Assembly: GCF_031119335.1 (NCBI RefSeq)
Contig: NZ_JAVHXT010000006.1
Coordinates: 124,001-188,000 of the forward strand
DNA from: Pedobacter sp.
GTDB taxonomy: Bacteria > Bacteroidota > Bacteroidia > Sphingobacteriales > Sphingobacteriaceae
Length of the DNA stretch: 64,000 nucleotides
Direction: 5' to 3'
Made by a program: the position numbers and the translations under genes. Shown in pieces: positions 1 to 7,980 of the stretch. The first letter of the stretch is position 1. Every line of letters starts with the position of its first letter. Below the pieces are notes generated by a model that ran no database searches, was not told the DNA's origin, and saw only the letters and a list, made by a program, of their open reading frames with translations.

Positions 1-162
1 AATTTCAAATTCTTTGATCGATAAACTATCGGCCATAGCCACCCACTTATGCCCTTGCCTAAATTGCACATCGCATAACCTAACGAAAACCGCAAGCGCA
101 AAAAGTACAATTAGCCCAAAAGCCAAGTACACTCTGAGTAATATGTTTGCCCTGATATTCAT
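1..162 (-). CDS. ftsI: Penicillin-binding protein / FtsI, N-terminal fragment
   Basis: The reverse strand encodes an N-terminal fragment of 54 residues beginning MNIRANILLRVYLAFG that runs off the left edge of the window. It has a short cytoplasmic start, one hydrophobic segment at about residues 8-28 and then the motif RLCDVQFRQGHKW. This is the usual beginning of Bacteroidota septal transpeptidases (class B PBP, FtsI/PBP2-like), which cross-link peptidoglycan at the division site. Its ATG overlaps the stop codon of the FtsL-like gene in a TAATG junction, so the two are probably translationally coupled. The catalytic domain lies outside the window, so the call rests on the N-terminus and on gene order after mraZ, rsmH and ftsL. 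Confidence 0.85.
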   Translation of the reverse strand, partial: MNIRANILLRVYLAFGLIVLFALAVFVRLCDVQFRQGHKWVAMADSLSIKEFEI

Positions 163-593
163 TATTTAACTTGTACTATTATTTTTTTTGGTGGCTCAAT
201 CAATTCTTCCAATCCCAACGTATCTACCTTTTTGGCCACCTCGGTCATTTTGCTTTTAAACATCAAATCCGCTTTCAGCGATTTGTATTCCCAACTCGAC
301 TCTTTCACCTCTTTACTTAAGCGATCTATATCTCTTATTCTTTTTACCGCCATGTGGCTATTAGCGATATAAATCATACCCAACACACACAAGAAAATCA
401 AGTAAGGAAGCATATCAGTTGCCGTCTCCTTAGAAACAGCACCGTCTACGAACAACTTTCTAAAAAAAGCTGTTGCACTACCTTCTTTCGCTGGCTCTTG
501 ACGCTCTTTCTTGCGAGGTTCTTCTTCCTTTTTCAGAACCGGTTCATCTTCTTGAGCTAATTCTTCCTCTAGCTTTTCCCTAAACCTATTCAC
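162..593 (-). CDS. ftsL: FtsL-like cell division protein
   Basis: This 143-residue bitopic membrane protein has a highly charged cytoplasmic N-terminus (residues 1-45, rich in Glu, Lys and Arg), one transmembrane segment at about residues 61-80, and a periplasmic part predicted to be helical (about 83-125). That is the architecture of the Bacteroidota FtsL-like family. FtsL is known to form a complex with FtsB and FtsQ and to activate the septal FtsW-FtsI synthase. The gene starts inside the end of rsmH with a 4-bp overlap and ends in a TAATG junction with ftsI, which fits one co-translated division operon. The N-terminal extension is longer than in E. coli FtsL. Sequence conservation is low in this family, so position is the strongest evidence. 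Confidence 0.85.
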   Translation of the reverse strand: MNRFREKLEEELAQEDEPVLKKEEEPRKKERQEPAKEGSATAFFRKLFVDGAVSKETATDMLPYLIFLCVLGMIYIANSHMAVKRIRDIDRLSKEVKESSWEYKSLKADLMFKSKMTEVAKKVDTLGLEELIEPPKKIIVQVK

Positions 594-1540
594 CGCTTCT
601 CTCCTCCGTTGACTGAAGTCAACGGCAATGATAGCCGTTCACCGATTCTTAGTTTTGCACTGCGAGATCTACTGTTACGAGCCAACTCATCCGCATTGGC
701 CACTATTGCTTTTCTGGTGATGACATCAAATGGCTTTTGATCATTACCGAAAAAATCCTTCTCCACTTCACCTTTAAATTTTCCCTTAGCCAAAAAATTC
801 TTTACAGGCCTATCTTCGAGCGAGTGATAAGAAATGACCACCAAACGACCGCCTGGCTTTAACACCTCTGCAGATTGCTCCAAAAAGCGCTCTAATACTT
901 CAATTTCACCATTCACCTCGATACGCAAAGCCTGAAAAACCTGCGCCATATATTTATGCTCTTTTCCACGAGGGATATGAGCCGCAATTACATTTTTAAA
1001 CCCAGACAAAGTTTGAATTGGCTCATCCAAACGAGCTGTTACGATAGTTCTAGCTAAAGATTTTGCATTTTGCACTTCGCCATACAAGCCGAAAATTTTA
1101 TGCAAATTCTCTTCGGTGTAAGTATTGAGCACTACCGCAGCAGTTAAAGCCCGCTGCTGATCCATACGCATATCCAAATCAGCTTCAAAGCGAGTAGAAA
1201 AACCTCTTTCTGGCTCATTAAACTGATGAGAGGAAACACCCAAATCAGCCAAAATTCCGTCCACCTGCCTAATTCCCAATAAACGGAGATTATTTTTCAG
1301 GTATCCAAAATTTTGATCTACAAAACGAAAACGAGGATCATCTATCTTATTTCTTTGCGCATCAGGATCTTGGTCAAAAGCAACCAAAATTCCATCAGCA
1401 CCTAAATGCTTTAAAATTTCACGAGAGTGTCCGCCACCACCAAAAGTCACATCCACATATACCCCATTTGGCTTAATCGCTAAACCATCAATACACTCTT
1501 GCAACAAAACAGGCACATGGTAATTATTCTCCATCAGCAC
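590..1540 (-). CDS. rsmH: 16S rRNA (cytosine(1402)-N(4))-methyltransferase RsmH (MraW)
   Basis: RsmH methylates the N4 of C1402 in the ribosomal P site using S-adenosylmethionine. The 316-residue product shows the SAM-binding glycine loop GGGGHS (residues 34-39), the acidic ribose contact FDQDPD (55-60), the motif ILADLGVSSHQFN (about 96-108) and the catalytic-region motif YHSLEDR (238-244). Length is normal for the family. The start at MLMEN overlaps the end of mraZ by 17 bp. The Met two codons later would shorten the overlap and cannot be excluded. It sits between mraZ and the FtsL-like gene, its conserved location in the division and cell-wall cluster, and overlaps both neighbours. Confidence 0.97.
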   Translation of the reverse strand: MLMENNYHVPVLLQECIDGLAIKPNGVYVDVTFGGGGHSREILKHLGADGILVAFDQDPDAQRNKIDDPRFRFVDQNFGYLKNNLRLLGIRQVDGILADLGVSSHQFNEPERGFSTRFEADLDMRMDQQRALTAAVVLNTYTEENLHKIFGLYGEVQNAKSLARTIVTARLDEPIQTLSGFKNVIAAHIPRGKEHKYMAQVFQALRIEVNGEIEVLERFLEQSAEVLKPGGRLVVISYHSLEDRPVKNFLAKGKFKGEVEKDFFGNDQKPFDVITRKAIVANADELARNSRSRSAKLRIGERLSLPLTSVNGGEKR

Positions 1541-2003
1541 CTCCTTTGTTCTGAACGCTCTTACCGCCCATCACCTCTTCTGCTAATGCAGCAAAGTTTT
1601 CAGGCACATCATCAAAAAGACCATCGTAAACTTTCTTATCCCACACTTCGATTTTATCCAACTGACAAGCCAAGACCAATTCATTCTCGATACCAGCGTA
1701 CTCTACCAAAGTTTTGGGCAAAAGCACACGACCCGCAGCATCAAGCGTTAACGGCATCGCTCCACGCTGAAACGCTCTCACAAACTCACGATTCTTTTTC
1801 TCGAACATATTCAACTTGCTCAACTCGGCTACGGTTTCATCCCAAACTTTCTTTGGATAAATCACCAAGTTCTTCTCGAAACCCCTATTCACAACCAACC
1901 CATCTCGCTCTACATCGAGCAATTGCTTTTTCAGCAAAACAGGCACCATCAAGCGCCCCTTCGCATCCATTTTGCAATCAAATTCTCCTATGAGTTGGTT
2001 CAT
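1524..2003 (-). CDS. mraZ: Transcriptional regulator MraZ
   Basis: MraZ is a ring-forming DNA-binding protein with two SpoVT/AbrB-type folds that controls its own division and cell-wall operon. The 159-residue product has the two expected repeats: the first near the N-terminus (GEFDCKMDAKGRLMVPVLLKK, split here by its DAKGR core) and the second around residues 80-95 with the matching core DAAGRVLLP. The start codon is clear because the upstream DNA is non-coding and carries a cluster of CACTTTT-type boxes that fit the known MraZ operator. It is the first gene of the minus-strand cluster mraZ-rsmH-ftsL-ftsI. Confidence 0.97.
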   Translation of the reverse strand: MNQLIGEFDCKMDAKGRLMVPVLLKKQLLDVERDGLVVNRGFEKNLVIYPKKVWDETVAELSKLNMFEKKNREFVRAFQRGAMPLTLDAAGRVLLPKTLVEYAGIENELVLACQLDKIEVWDKKVYDGLFDDVPENFAALAEEVMGGKSVQNKGGADGE

Positions 2004-2042
2004 TTATAGTAGCTACACTTTTTATCTAGTGTAAAAGTAAAG

Positions 2043-2118
2043 CACTTCTACCACTTTTTACCACTTTTTACCACAAAAAAGTTTTCAACACACTTTTCTT
2101 ACCACTTTAACCCACTTT
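2043..2118 (-). promoter_or_regulatory. MraZ operator boxes and mraZ promoter region
   Basis: Read on the plus strand, CACTT-type boxes start at 2043, 2052, 2062, 2091, 2103 and 2113, mostly 10 bp apart; on the coding strand they read AAAGTGG or AAAAGTG. Direct repeats of this kind with a 10-bp period are the known MraZ target in other bacteria. A -7 like element (TACTTTTA on the minus strand, 2032-2039) lies just downstream, so the first cluster would cover the -33 region. This predicts autorepression by MraZ. The boxes are seen directly; their function is inferred from the family. Confidence 0.7.
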
Positions 2119-2150
2119 TTAATATCGCTGGGGCATTTTTGCTGGTGGTA

Positions 2151-2190
2151 AAAAAAGAAAGCGGCCCCGACTTTTCAGTCGGGACCGCTT
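2151..2190 (-). terminator. Rho-independent terminator downstream of pgk
   Basis: A 14-bp inverted repeat with one mismatch (AAGCGGCCCCGACT, loop TTTC, and its complement, 2159-2190) is followed on the minus strand by TTTCTTTTTT. It lies between the end of pgk and the mraZ promoter and would stop read-through into the division cluster. Its core CCCGAC...GTCGGG also resembles dispersed palindromes common in this genus, so it may be a repeat used as a terminator. Confidence 0.65.
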
Positions 2191-2257
2191 ATATACAAGG
2201 AGTTAACCTTTATTTTTTAAAATTTATACAGCCACAGATGCACAGATTAATTTTCAT

Positions 2258-2415
2258 GCTCGTTGGCGGGGACGCCAACGAGCGCATTTGGCAACCTAAC
2301 GTATTTAACGACAGCAGCCCCTCCCTAACAATGCTGGCTCGCCAATCAAAAGCCTTCAATATTATCTAAGCCCCAAACAGGAGGCACTTGCTAACGTTGG
2401 CGTCCCCGCCAACGT
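2258..2415. repeat. Pair of inverted palindromic repeats
   Basis: Two 20-bp palindromic units (2261-2280 and 2395-2414), each forming an 8-bp stem CGTTGGCG/CGCCAACG around a GGGA or TCCC loop, are exact reverse complements of each other. The first is extended by GCT/AGC at its ends. They frame about 115 bp of DNA without a credible gene. The arrangement resembles a REP doublet. Apart from this, the mraZ operator and the terminator, the stretch between mraZ and pgk (2004-2432) contains nothing recognisable. Confidence 0.7.
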
Positions 2416-2432
2416 GCTATCCCAATTGAATA

Positions 2433-3623
2433 CTATTTCTGGATAGCAGCTACACCTGGCAATTCTTTGCCTTCCATATATTCTAGTAAAGCACCGCCGC
2501 CAGTAGAAACGTAACTCACTTCATCTTCTAAGCCAAATTTCGCAATTGCCGCAGCCGAATCGCCGCCACCAATTAACGAGAATGCACCATTTTTGGTTGC
2601 CTCTACCACAGCTTCGGCAACAGCTTTGGTTCCTTGTTGGAAATTTTCCATTTCAAAAACACCCATCGGACCGTTCCAAAGTAAAGTTTTAGAGTTTTTA
2701 ATAATATCACTGAATAACTCTATGGTTTTTGTACCGATATCTAAGCCCATCCAATCTGCGGGGATGTGACCACTATCTACCTGATCTTTGCTAGCCTCGT
2801 TGTCGAATTTGTCGGCAATTACGGTATCAACAGGCAATACCAAGTTTACGCCTTTAGCTTTTGCTTTTTCTAATAACTCCAGGCAAAGTTCCATTCTATC
2901 AGCTTCTAACAACGAAGTACCGATTTCGCCACCTTGTGCTTTTGCGAAAGTATAAGCCATACCACCACCGATAATCAAATTATCTACTTTTTCTAATAAA
3001 CTTTCGATCAATAAAATTTTATCAGAAACTTTCGCACCGCCCATGATAGCAGTAAATGGTTTTTCGGCATCGTTAATGATTTTCTCTGCGTTCTTTACTT
3101 CTTCAGCCATTAAATAACCGAAATATTTCTTCTCTGGAAAAAACTGCGCAATAATGGTTGTAGAAGCATGTGCCCTATGCGCCGTACCGAAAGCATCATT
3201 TACATACACATCAGCTAGCTTCGATAACTTTTCTGCAAAAGCCACATCTCCTTTTTCTTCCTCTTTATAGAAACGAAGGTTTTCCAACAACAAAACATCA
3301 CCCGGAACTAAATTATCAGCTTTGTTAACGGCATCTTCACCAATGCAATCATCAGCAAATTTTACAGTTAAGCTCAACATACGAGACAAATCTGCAACAA
3401 TATGTTTTAAAGAATACTTATCTGTTGGTCCTTCTTTAGGACGGCCCAAGTGCGACATTAGGATAACCGAACCACCATCATTTAGGATTTTTTTAATGGT
3501 TGGCAATGCAGCACGCATCCTTTTATCATCTGTAATATTGAAATCGGCATCTAAAGGAACGTTAAAATCCACCCTAACGATGGCTTTCTGGTCTTTAAAA
3601 TCAAATTGATCTACTGTCTTCAT
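2433..3623 (-). CDS. pgk: Phosphoglycerate kinase
   Basis: This cytosolic glycolytic enzyme transfers phosphate from 1,3-bisphosphoglycerate to ADP, making ATP and 3-phosphoglycerate. The 396-residue length is typical. Visible motifs are the N-terminal substrate site VDFNVPLD (about 19-26), SHLGRP (about 58-63), the hinge and nucleotide region GGAKVSDK, the C-terminal WNGPMGVFE and the phosphate loop GGGDSAAAI. The start follows the upstream GNAT gene by only 13 bp, so pgk is probably co-transcribed with it and perhaps with gap. A terminator-like hairpin lies beyond its stop. Confidence 0.98.
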   Translation of the reverse strand: MKTVDQFDFKDQKAIVRVDFNVPLDADFNITDDKRMRAALPTIKKILNDGGSVILMSHLGRPKEGPTDKYSLKHIVADLSRMLSLTVKFADDCIGEDAVNKADNLVPGDVLLLENLRFYKEEEKGDVAFAEKLSKLADVYVNDAFGTAHRAHASTTIIAQFFPEKKYFGYLMAEEVKNAEKIINDAEKPFTAIMGGAKVSDKILLIESLLEKVDNLIIGGGMAYTFAKAQGGEIGTSLLEADRMELCLELLEKAKAKGVNLVLPVDTVIADKFDNEASKDQVDSGHIPADWMGLDIGTKTIELFSDIIKNSKTLLWNGPMGVFEMENFQQGTKAVAEAVVEATKNGAFSLIGGGDSAAAIAKFGLEDEVSYVSTGGGALLEYMEGKELPGVAAIQK

Positions 3624-3636
3624 TGTTTTCTATCTT

Positions 3637-4071
3637 CTATATTAGGTTTAAAATCATGATGCAATGTGGCCCCACACCCGGAATTTCAAATTCTTCTGAA
3701 ACAACATCGAAGCCTTGTTTCTTGTAAAAATCTACAGCCGATGTGCGGGCATTGCACCAAATATACTCAGCTTTTGCCTCTTTTATGTAATCTACCGCAT
3801 ATTTTACCAAAGCAGCACCATAACCTTTCCCAAAGAAAGGTGCATCCGTTGCCATTCCGCGAAGCTGATAACCTGAAGCCTCTTTATCTTGCATATTTTG
3901 CGGAAAAAAAGTTGCCACAGTAGCAATCTCGGTTTCATCCACATAGTAAGCTAAATGAAAAACGCCCTCAATGTTATCCGTTGGAAAAACGCATTCACTT
4001 TCGGGTGCGCCATTTCTTAGCATCTTACTTCTTAATGGGAGCACTAGCTCTAAAGGAACAAATTTGATCAT
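3637..4071 (-). CDS. GNAT family N-acetyltransferase
   Basis: This 144-residue single-domain protein has the GNAT fold signature. The acetyl-CoA pyrophosphate loop is in LRGMATDAPFFGKGYGAAL (about residues 69-87), followed by a strand and the C-terminal motif DFYKKQGFDVVSE that closes the fold. GNAT enzymes move an acetyl group from acetyl-CoA to an amine, but the substrate cannot be told from sequence. It lies between gap and pgk on the same strand, 111 bp after gap and 13 bp before pgk. A role linked to central metabolism is possible, but the location may be incidental. Confidence 0.9.
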   Translation of the reverse strand: MIKFVPLELVLPLRSKMLRNGAPESECVFPTDNIEGVFHLAYYVDETEIATVATFFPQNMQDKEASGYQLRGMATDAPFFGKGYGAALVKYAVDYIKEAKAEYIWCNARTSAVDFYKKQGFDVVSEEFEIPGVGPHCIMILNLI

Positions 4072-4182
4072 GGTTGCTTAATATATTGCTTAATTGTAAG
4101 ATTGTTTTATTGTTGAATTGTTTTATTGCTAATCATTGCAATTTGCAAATTAATGGTTTGTAGTTCAATCTTCGGCTATTGG

Positions 4183-5199
4183 TCATTGATTATTTGTAAT
4201 TTGATTATTATTAACCGTAATTATCCTTTCCACTACATCAGCCAATCTATTTGAGTAACCCGATTCGTTATCGTACCAGCCCACCACCTTTACCAAATCG
4301 CCAACAATAGAAGTCAGCTGCGAATCAAACACACAAGAGTATGGATTGTTGATGACATCGATAGAAACGATTGGATCTTCTGTATATTGGACGATATTAG
4401 ACATTGCTCCGCTAGCTGCAGTTTTAAAGGCATCATTAATAGCTTGTATGGTGGTTTTCTTTTTAAGGATGCAGGTAAAATCGGTTAAAGACCCATTTAA
4501 AACTGGCACTCTTATACCTGCCCCACCCAGTTTCCCATCTAAATGCGGAAAAATATGCGTAATAGCCTTTGCAGCTCCTGTGGTAGTCGGAATAATAGAT
4601 GAAGAGGCGGCCCTTGCTCGACGGAGATCTTGGTGTGGCGAGTCATGCAAGTTTTGATCGCCCGTCATAGAATGCACCGTTGTAATGTAACCATCTTCGA
4701 TACCCCAAATGTCATCCAACACTTTCACCATAGGCGCCACGTTATTGGTAGTACAAGAAGCATTAGAAAGAATTGGCGACGAGAAATCTACCGTATCATC
4801 ATTAACACCCATTACCACCATTGGTACTTCTTTATCTGGCGCTGGCGCAGAAATGAGTACTTGTCCTGCGCCTGCCTGCAAATGTTTGTCGGCCCCAGCC
4901 TTATTAGCAAACCTACCTGTTGCTTCTACTACTAAGTCGATTTTTAAATCGGCCCAGGGCAAATTCTCCGGATTAGCATTAGCTAAAACTTGGATTTGCT
5001 GACCATCTATATGCAGATAATGATCGCTAGCAAAAACCTCCCCACCATAGACACCATGAACAGAATCATACTTGAAAAGGTGCGCTAAAGTTGTAGCTGT
5101 AGTTAAATCGTTAATGGCAACGATATTGAATTTTCTTTGTAACGCAGCACGCAGGAACATCCTACCGATGCGACCAAAACCATTGATGGCTATATTCAT
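4183..5199 (-). CDS. gap: Type I glyceraldehyde-3-phosphate dehydrogenase
   Basis: The enzyme oxidises glyceraldehyde-3-phosphate with NAD and inorganic phosphate to 1,3-bisphosphoglycerate. The 338-residue product has the Rossmann motif INGFGRIGR (5-13), the catalytic cysteine C149 in SNASCTTN and the histidine H176 in TTVHSMTG, plus the C-terminal WYDNESGYSNR. It precedes the GNAT and pgk genes in the same direction, so the two consecutive glycolytic steps are grouped. A perfect -7 element and a near-perfect palindrome sit just upstream of the start, so this gene probably has its own regulated promoter. Confidence 0.98.
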   Translation of the reverse strand: MNIAINGFGRIGRMFLRAALQRKFNIVAINDLTTATTLAHLFKYDSVHGVYGGEVFASDHYLHIDGQQIQVLANANPENLPWADLKIDLVVEATGRFANKAGADKHLQAGAGQVLISAPAPDKEVPMVVMGVNDDTVDFSSPILSNASCTTNNVAPMVKVLDDIWGIEDGYITTVHSMTGDQNLHDSPHQDLRRARAASSSIIPTTTGAAKAITHIFPHLDGKLGGAGIRVPVLNGSLTDFTCILKKKTTIQAINDAFKTAASGAMSNIVQYTEDPIVSIDVINNPYSCVFDSQLTSIVGDLVKVVGWYDNESGYSNRLADVVERIITVNNNQITNNQ

Positions 5200-5220
5200 T
5201 TTGGTTGGCGATGATAAATG

Positions 5221-5251
5221 TAGAACGATATCATTCTACGTCACAAAGCTA
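5221..5251 (-). promoter_or_regulatory. gap promoter with overlapping operator-like palindrome
   Basis: On the minus strand TAGCTTTG (5251-5244) matches the Bacteroidota -7 consensus TAnnTTTG exactly. Immediately downstream, where transcription should start, lies an 18-bp palindrome TAGAACGAT/ATCATTCTA (5221-5238) with eight of nine pairs matched. The start codon follows about 20 bp later. The position suggests a repressor site, but no regulator is identified. Confidence 0.55.
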
Positions 5252-5297
5252 CCAATATCTGCAGAATAGAAAATCAGAAATTTAAATAAAGAAAAAA

Positions 5298-6425
5298 CTA
5301 TGACACCTTTACAGTATCCTTCAAGAAAACATCCTTAATGGTATAGGCTTTTGTCGCTTTTCTACCTTTTACATAAGTGAGTATAGTATTGAATACCATA
5401 CAGATGCCTATTTGTAAGAAGATGAGTGCAAAATTACCCAGATGACTTAACAATAGGGTTAGCGCTATCATGCTCCCGTTAAATGATATAGTTACCAACA
5501 ATATTTGTTTTGCATTTAGGCCCAAGCGTAGCAAGCGGTGATGAATATGGTTTCTATCTCCTCTAAAAGGAGATTTTCTGTTAATTAATCTGATGAAGAA
5601 TATACGAAGTGAGTCGAAAATTGGGACGATAAGTACCGCGACCGCAATGGCTGGTGCAGAGCTGAAAAAAGGCCCAGGAACCACACCAACTTTGTTGATT
5701 TCGATGAATTTAATGGCTAACACTGCAGATACCAATCCAATAATTAAGGAACCAGTATCGCCCATAAAAATTTTTGCTGGTGGATAATTAAAAATCAAGA
5801 AGCCCAAAATAGCGCCCAACATTGAAAAAGCGATAAAGGCATAAGCTACATCGTTACCCAAGGCGAAAAACACCCCAAAACATAAGCTAACAATTGCCCC
5901 CACAGTGCCCGCTAAACCGTCTACACCGTCTATTAAATTAAAAGCATTGTTGATGAAGATAATTAGTGCGATGGAGAAAATACCACCTGCTATAGGGTGT
6001 ACATCCCAAATATTGAATACACCATAAAGACTCGATAATTTAAAATCGCCAAGCACAACCAGAATTAAGGCTACTACAATCTGTAATGCAAATTTAGTAC
6101 TCGGACTTACGCCGTAGATATCATCCTTAATCCCTAAAGCGAATAATAAGATACTCGATGCGATTAAGAAGTTTGCCTCTTGATAATGTACGGTTGTAGC
6201 AAACAATAAAACGGTAATGGTGAAACCACAAAAAAGGCCTATTCCGCCCAATCTAGAAATATTTCCTTTATGCTCTTTGCGATGTAAATCTATAGAATCA
6301 AATAAACTATGCTTGTTAGCAGCATGGATAATTGAAGGTATGGCAAACCTAACCAATAGGTACGCCAAAGTAGTAATAGAAATATAGAACACCAAAGGGT
6401 ATTCGGCAAATAGTTGTTTGGGCAT
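5298..6425 (-). CDS. MraY/WecA-family undecaprenyl-phosphate sugar-1-phosphate transferase
   Basis: The 375-residue, multi-spanning membrane enzyme belongs to glycosyltransferase family 4 of the WecA/TagO/WbpL type. It should load a HexNAc-1-phosphate onto undecaprenyl phosphate and so start a surface polysaccharide. Key motifs are RLGGIG (58-63), the metal-binding KDD (100-102), NLIDGVDG (163-170), the loop MGDTGS (221-226) and the HIHH cluster (293-296) that separates WecA-type enzymes from MraY. It lies next to a GT2 gene and upstream, on the opposite strand, of the polysaccharide export locus, for which it is the obvious initiating enzyme. The exact sugar cannot be read from sequence. Confidence 0.9.
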   Translation of the reverse strand: MPKQLFAEYPLVFYISITTLAYLLVRFAIPSIIHAANKHSLFDSIDLHRKEHKGNISRLGGIGLFCGFTITVLLFATTVHYQEANFLIASSILLFALGIKDDIYGVSPSTKFALQIVVALILVVLGDFKLSSLYGVFNIWDVHPIAGGIFSIALIIFINNAFNLIDGVDGLAGTVGAIVSLCFGVFFALGNDVAYAFIAFSMLGAILGFLIFNYPPAKIFMGDTGSLIIGLVSAVLAIKFIEINKVGVVPGPFFSSAPAIAVAVLIVPIFDSLRIFFIRLINRKSPFRGDRNHIHHRLLRLGLNAKQILLVTISFNGSMIALTLLLSHLGNFALIFLQIGICMVFNTILTYVKGRKATKAYTIKDVFLKDTVKVS

Positions 6426-6450
6426 TGTCGTTCTATAAATGATTGACAGT

Positions 6451-6458
6451 CAAATTTA
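6451..6458 (-). promoter_or_regulatory. -7 promoter element for the WecA-like gene
   Basis: TAAATTTG on the minus strand matches the Bacteroidota -7 consensus TAnnTTTG and lies 26 bp upstream of the start codon. No convincing -33 TTG is present at the usual spacing. Confidence 0.4.
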
Positions 6459-6662
6459 TGATTTATTTAAACAACTCAGTTGTAATATTTCAAAAAAAGT
6501 AAAACCTTTAGGAATACACATACCTAGTTTTGGGTATTTTAAACCATGCAAGGCAAACAAGTTCATATAGGGTAAAAGGTATAGTTTAATTTTCAAGCTG
6601 GATATTGTACCACCTAAAACACCTTAGTTCATCTAAGATTAGATATTAATATATTGCTGATG

Positions 6663-7406
6663 TTAAAAAAACTGCTTTACTTTCCTTAGCTTTTTAAGTA
6701 GCAGAGCAAATATAGGTAATGGGACTTTGTTATGTTTTAAAGCTGCATAATCATTAAGAAAAGCAGCATAACGATGTTTAAGCGATTGATTACTCATACC
6801 ACCATTACGCATTTTAATCATCAGCTTACGCAAATGCGCAGTGGTGATTCTGTGCTTGTAGAGATATCGAAGCATCAACTCGTAATCTGCCGCAGAACCA
6901 TAATTGAGCTGATAAGCACCAAATTGATTAAAAAGTGATGTCTTTATATACAAGGTTGGATGAGCAGGCATCCAGCCCAGGGCTAAATCTTTTGGTTTTG
7001 CTTCCATAGCCCTCCATTTACGTTGAATTTTACTGACATCATCCTGTGCCACATAATTTAAGTCGCCATATACTGCATCTATTTTTCGTTGCTGAAATAG
7101 TTCGACCACTTTTGTGATCACATCTTCATCGGCAAGCAGATCATCTGCATTTAAAATACCGACCACTTCTCCAGTTGCTAGGGCTATCCCTTTGTTTAAG
7201 GCGTCGTACATTCCCTTGTCTGATTCTGAAATCAGTACAGCAATACGATCTTGATACTCTTGCGCAATTTGAAAGGTACCATCAGTAGAATTACCATCAA
7301 TTAATATATACTCTATGTTAGGATAGTTTTGCGCTAGCACGGATTCGATACAATCGCGAAGATGTTTTTCCGCATTATAAACTACCGTAATGATGGTTAC
7401 CTTCAA
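6663..7406 (-). CDS. GT2 family glycosyltransferase
   Basis: The 247-residue cytosolic protein begins with the GT-A fold signature TIITVVYNAEKHLRDCIESVL and carries IDGNSTDGT (37-45) and the metal-binding NADDL (86-90). These are typical of family 2 inverting glycosyltransferases that use nucleotide sugars. It has no membrane segment. It follows the WecA-like gene in sequence order but is upstream of it in transcription, with a 237-bp spacer lacking other genes. It probably adds a sugar to the surface polysaccharide. Donor and acceptor are unknown. Confidence 0.88.
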   Translation of the reverse strand: MKVTIITVVYNAEKHLRDCIESVLAQNYPNIEYILIDGNSTDGTFQIAQEYQDRIAVLISESDKGMYDALNKGIALATGEVVGILNADDLLADEDVITKVVELFQQRKIDAVYGDLNYVAQDDVSKIQRKWRAMEAKPKDLALGWMPAHPTLYIKTSLFNQFGAYQLNYGSAADYELMLRYLYKHRITTAHLRKLMIKMRNGGMSNQSLKHRYAAFLNDYAALKHNKVPLPIFALLLKKLRKVKQFF

Positions 7407-7980
7407 AGTTCTTAGATTTATTGGTTGTAAAAATACAAATACTGCGCAATAGCGGAAATTATTAATTCACCATGTGTGAATCAAAAATGCAAGTATTGTG
7501 CTAGCTTACAAAGTCTTTCAAGCAATTTTGGTTATCGAATTCCCGAAGCTTATTAGTTATGGCTGAAAGCCTATCGATATACTAGCCAATGGTACTCCAT
7601 TGGCTTAATGAATAAGAATATCGCCCTTAAGGGGCAATATATCAATAATTTTCTAAGCTAATCCAACCAATGCTTCGCACTTCTAAAACAGTACTTTCTT
7701 CGGTGCTTGTTCGGTTAGTGTTCGTACCTGCTTCGGTAAAATGTCCCTTTTACCAAACAAGCACCGAAGCAGATACGAAGCAAACCTTTAGTTAATGGCA
7801 ATTCTACCTTCAATTTTTCAAGCCATTAGCAAGGCATTAACTTATCAGCATTTGATAGAAAAAAAAGCATCTCTTGTCAAAGCTTAAAACCTGTGGTTTT
7901 GAAAATTCTAAACACCTGTTTTTTAATTTTATCATTTGACTAACAATAAAAAGTTGTAATTTGCACCTTCATTCAAACTA
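7407..7980. other. Structured non-coding region upstream of the polysaccharide operon
   Basis: No credible gene is seen in these 574 bp. It contains a perfect 9-bp hairpin AGCCAATGG/CCATTGGCT (7584-7605), a second hairpin around 7616-7640 (TCGCCC/GGGGCA), and a compound inverted repeat. In the latter, CTTCGGTGCTTGTT (7698-7711) is complementary to 7756-7769, GGTAAAA (7735-7741) pairs with TTTTACC (7748-7754), and 7721-7737 can pair, with one mismatch, with 7764-7780. The last pairing is incompatible with the first. Confidence 0.6.
7935..7964 (+). promoter_or_regulatory. Candidate promoter of the polysaccharide operon
   Basis: TTTGAC (7935-7940) and TAATTTGC (7957-7964) are separated by 16 bp, approximating the Bacteroidota TTTG / TAnnTTTG pattern with one base missing in the -7 spacer. 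The start codon follows 16 bp later. If this is the true promoter, the hairpins further upstream are not in the transcript. Confidence 0.35.

Noticed and set aside
1499..1993. A 164-codon plus-strand open frame over mraZ and rsmH
   Set aside because: It is antisense to two certain genes, has low-complexity His/Ser/Thr-rich sequence and no recognisable motif.
2041..2120. CCACTTTTTA repeats considered as a CRISPR or minisatellite
   Set aside because: The units are about 10 bp, lack spacers and sit exactly where the MraZ operator is expected.
2139..2369. A 76-codon plus-strand open frame between mraZ and pgk
   Set aside because: It runs through a terminator hairpin and a palindromic repeat and shows no protein-like pattern.
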